DNA of 36,917 nucleotides from Brachionus koreanus (taxonomy: Eukaryota; Rotifera; Eurotatoria; Ploima; Brachionidae). The stretch spans positions 152,432 to 189,348 of the forward strand of contig PJRA01000325.1 in the NCBI GenBank assembly GCA_016987375.1, in the 5' to 3' direction. Each line of letters opens with the position of its first letter. Position 1 is the first letter of the stretch. The position numbers were made by a program, and so were the translations under genes. Below the pieces are notes generated by a model that did no database searches, had not been told where the DNA came from, and was given only the letters and a program-made list of their open reading frames with translations. Of the stretch, positions 35,118-36,917 are shown piece by piece.

Positions 35118-35378
35118 TTACCATTAACTTGGTCTTTGGATTTAAATATCGAAAAATGCAGTCTAATTTATAATGGCACAAAAAAACCCTGTTTTGATTG
35201 TTCAATTTATAACAGATATGACACAAGAAAATTAACAAAAACAGCTCTAGAAAAAAATCTAGGAATTTATACTCAAAATAATCAAATTTTGTTAGAACTC
35301 CTTTTTTATCAGAAAAAATCTTCTGTTTTTTTAAAAATCAACAATATTTGTCATGTTGAAATTAAAGATAGTAAATGA
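35118..35378 (+). pseudogene. LINE reverse transcriptase fragment (thumb region)
   Basis: The open frame reads LPLTWSLDLNIEKCSLIYNG, then LEKNLGIYTQNN, matching the region just after motif C in CR1/Jockey-type LINEs (W.L.LN..KC....G; EKDLGI). The matching part of the intronic LINE at 23330-24420 has the same layout. The catalytic motifs before it are absent and the frame ends at 35376-35378, so it is a fragment. Confidence 0.6.
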
Positions 35379-36093
35379 ATCCGTAAAAATAATTAGTATT
35401 TAAGGTTTAATCAATCTTTTATTAACAACTCATTCTTTTCTAATTTTATTTTCACGACATCAATTCAATAGTGTGAATCTTTAGCCGCTTAATTCAAGTT
35501 TTTTTACATTGTAATAAAATGTCTAATATATTTTTAATTTTCTCCTTGATGATAAGTAAAGAAAAGAGAATATGTGTTCAGGGTTTGTTTAATATCTAAG
35601 GGAATTTTTTAAAATAATCAAAAACTTTTAATCTTTTTTTTGTCGAGATAATTTTAAGATATGATTAACATTTTTTAAATTAATTTTCTAAATAAAAAAA
35701 TGTCTTATTTAATTAAACTTTGAAAACAAGAATTTTTTTAAAAAAGATAAATTTTATCGAGGACCGCAAGTTTAAACCAAAAGGGTCCAAATATTTAGTT
35801 TTTCCAACAAAACCAAAAAAAAACCTTTTATGACTTCGGTTTTAAGATATCCTGATCAAACTAGTTTTTAAGTCACAAGTCTTAAGTCAAATCATAACTT
35901 TGACTTATTTTTTATAACTTAAAACTGTTACTCATAAACAAGTCTGTTCCTGAGTATTTAAAACAAAATGTTTGATAAACATACAGTAATGCTTTGAATT
36001 TTTATTTAAAGTAAACACTAAAATTTTTAATAATGTTTGTGAAAAAGTTAATACTATTTTTAAGTTTATAATTTGAAAGAGGAATAAAATGCT
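35379..36093. other. AT-rich spacer
   Basis: No gene or element recognised. Confidence 0.5.
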
Positions 36094-36227
36094 TTAAATT
36101 TTCTCGTTTTTATCATTGTTTGCTGGTACACTATTTGTAGGACTTGAGTTATCATTCGGTTGGTTTTTAGCTTGATTGTTTGATTGAACAACTGTCAACG
36201 CTATCGGATACCCTGAAGCCTGCATTT
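36094..36227 (-). CDS. Probable 3'-terminal exon of a minus-strand gene continuing beyond the window
   Basis: After a minus-strand acceptor (CCAATTTAG, AG at 36229-36228) an open frame of 44 whole codons plus two carried bases ends in TAA at 36096-36094. The residues (MQASGYPIALTVVQSNNQAK, then Asn/Pro/Ser-rich to NDKNEKI) have a hydrophilic-tail character and a composition far from the AT-rich background, so it reads as the C terminus of a real protein. An in-frame ATG near its start means it could alternatively be a tiny single-exon gene. Upstream exons should lie right of 36230; none was recognised before the window ends. Family unknown. Confidence 0.5.
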
Positions 36228-36775
36228 CTAAATTGGATTATATTTTATTAAGGTAATAGAATTAAAGATGTTTTTGTAAAGAATAGTCTTCCAAGTAAAA
36301 TAATTTTTACTAATTTTGGAATAAAACCTATTATAGATTTTGAAGTTAATAGATTATAAGAATTTTAAAGTTATTAAATGATACATTCGATAAGTATATA
36401 TTTTTAAAAAAATTACGGTAAAATTTCCATTATCGAAATAATGATTAGAACTATTACTAATTTCAATTTTTTTGATTAATACTTGATAAATTCAAGATAA
36501 CTTTTTTATTAAATTTTAATTTTTTATCTGATCTATTTCATTTTGAATAAAATATATTAGTTTTAATTTTTCAAATTCATTTTTGATAAGATTCAATAAA
36601 TTTTTCTTATATAAATCAATTTTATTTTTTTCTAAGTTTTTTTTTATGTACATGGTCATCAAGATGGTCAATACTAAATTAAAATACCGATTTTCCTTGC
36701 TTAAAAAGTCGTTTTATTATTGACGAACCTAACTGACCCAAAATTTATTTAAAATTTATTTAAATAGATGGTTAA
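36228..36775. other. AT-rich stretch, probably intron of the minus-strand gene
   Basis: No coding sequence or element recognised between the terminal exon and the LINE at the right edge. Confidence 0.4.
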
Positions 36776-36917
36776 TTTCCCCAAAAATCTTTTAAATTTA
36801 TGCGTGGTAAATCCTGTGTAACCAACTTGCTTGAAAACTTAGATATTATTACTGAGGCCTTGAATAGAGGATTCAGTGCTGTGGTAGTACTTTTAGATTT
36901 CTCGAAGGCGTTTGATC
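36776..36917 (+). CDS. LINE reverse transcriptase, partial, cut by the window edge
   Basis: Open from 36776 to the end of the window. The frame reads MRGKSCVTNLLENLDIITEA, then FSAVVVLLDFSKAFD, the classic start of the palm domain in CR1/Jockey-type LINE reverse transcriptases, with catalytic Asp in LLDFSKAFD (motif A). An in-frame stop lies just upstream at 36773-36775, so the left side is truncated or decayed. The block 36800-36917 itself has no stop and is GC-richer than its flank, so the copy may be fairly young. Confidence 0.8.

Overview
This is a strongly AT-rich stretch of animal nuclear DNA, evidently from an invertebrate. The protein genes are metazoan in type (STRAP, CaMKK with its calmodulin-binding tail, DDX21-type helicase with a GUCT domain, HBS1/SKI7, a pancreatic-lipase-family lipase). 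Most introns are only 49-67 bp long with GT-AG ends, and the spaces between genes carry decayed LINE and mariner remnants. Compact introns, very low GC and LINE debris would suit a rotifer-like spiralian, but the phylum is an inference. All exon maps here were built by hand from frame, splice-site and family alignment; each gene listed as complete gives a whole number of codons.

Layout, left to right. Positions 1-1000 are GC-richer and look repeat-derived: a 72-nt tRNA-like sequence (minus) and broken reading frames. Around 3.8-5.0 kb a small minus-strand gene and a 262-aa single-exon plus-strand gene diverge. At 6.8-7.8 kb lies a decayed mariner transposase (minus). A U6atac snRNA gene (8801-8919) sits about 95 bp upstream of the STRAP start codon (9014-10081). 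CaMKK follows (13754-16310, 8 exons).

Two minus-strand genes then lie in tandem: a 557-aa coiled-coil protein (17376-21733), whose introns hold a tRNA-Phe gene and a 414-bp inverted-repeat element, and a DDX21/DDX50-like helicase (21983-26560), whose first intron holds a dead LINE. Divergent from the helicase is an HBS1 locus (27311-30572) that also contains a SKI7-type alternative terminal exon. After more LINE debris come a secreted lipase (33200-34197), an old minus-strand ORF split by a tiny LINE insertion with a 13-bp target-site duplication, another LINE fragment, the 3' exon of a minus-strand gene (36094-36227), and a LINE reverse transcriptase running off the right edge.

Functional themes: RNA surveillance and processing are well represented (U6atac of the minor spliceosome, a nucleolar helicase, HBS1 for ribosome rescue, SKI7 for the cytoplasmic exosome, STRAP as an SMN-complex partner). 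Nothing shows these are co-regulated. The most rewarding observations are the U6atac gene, the HBS1/SKI7 dual-output locus with a possible recursive splice site, the tRNA-Phe nested in an intron, and the long-TIR element.
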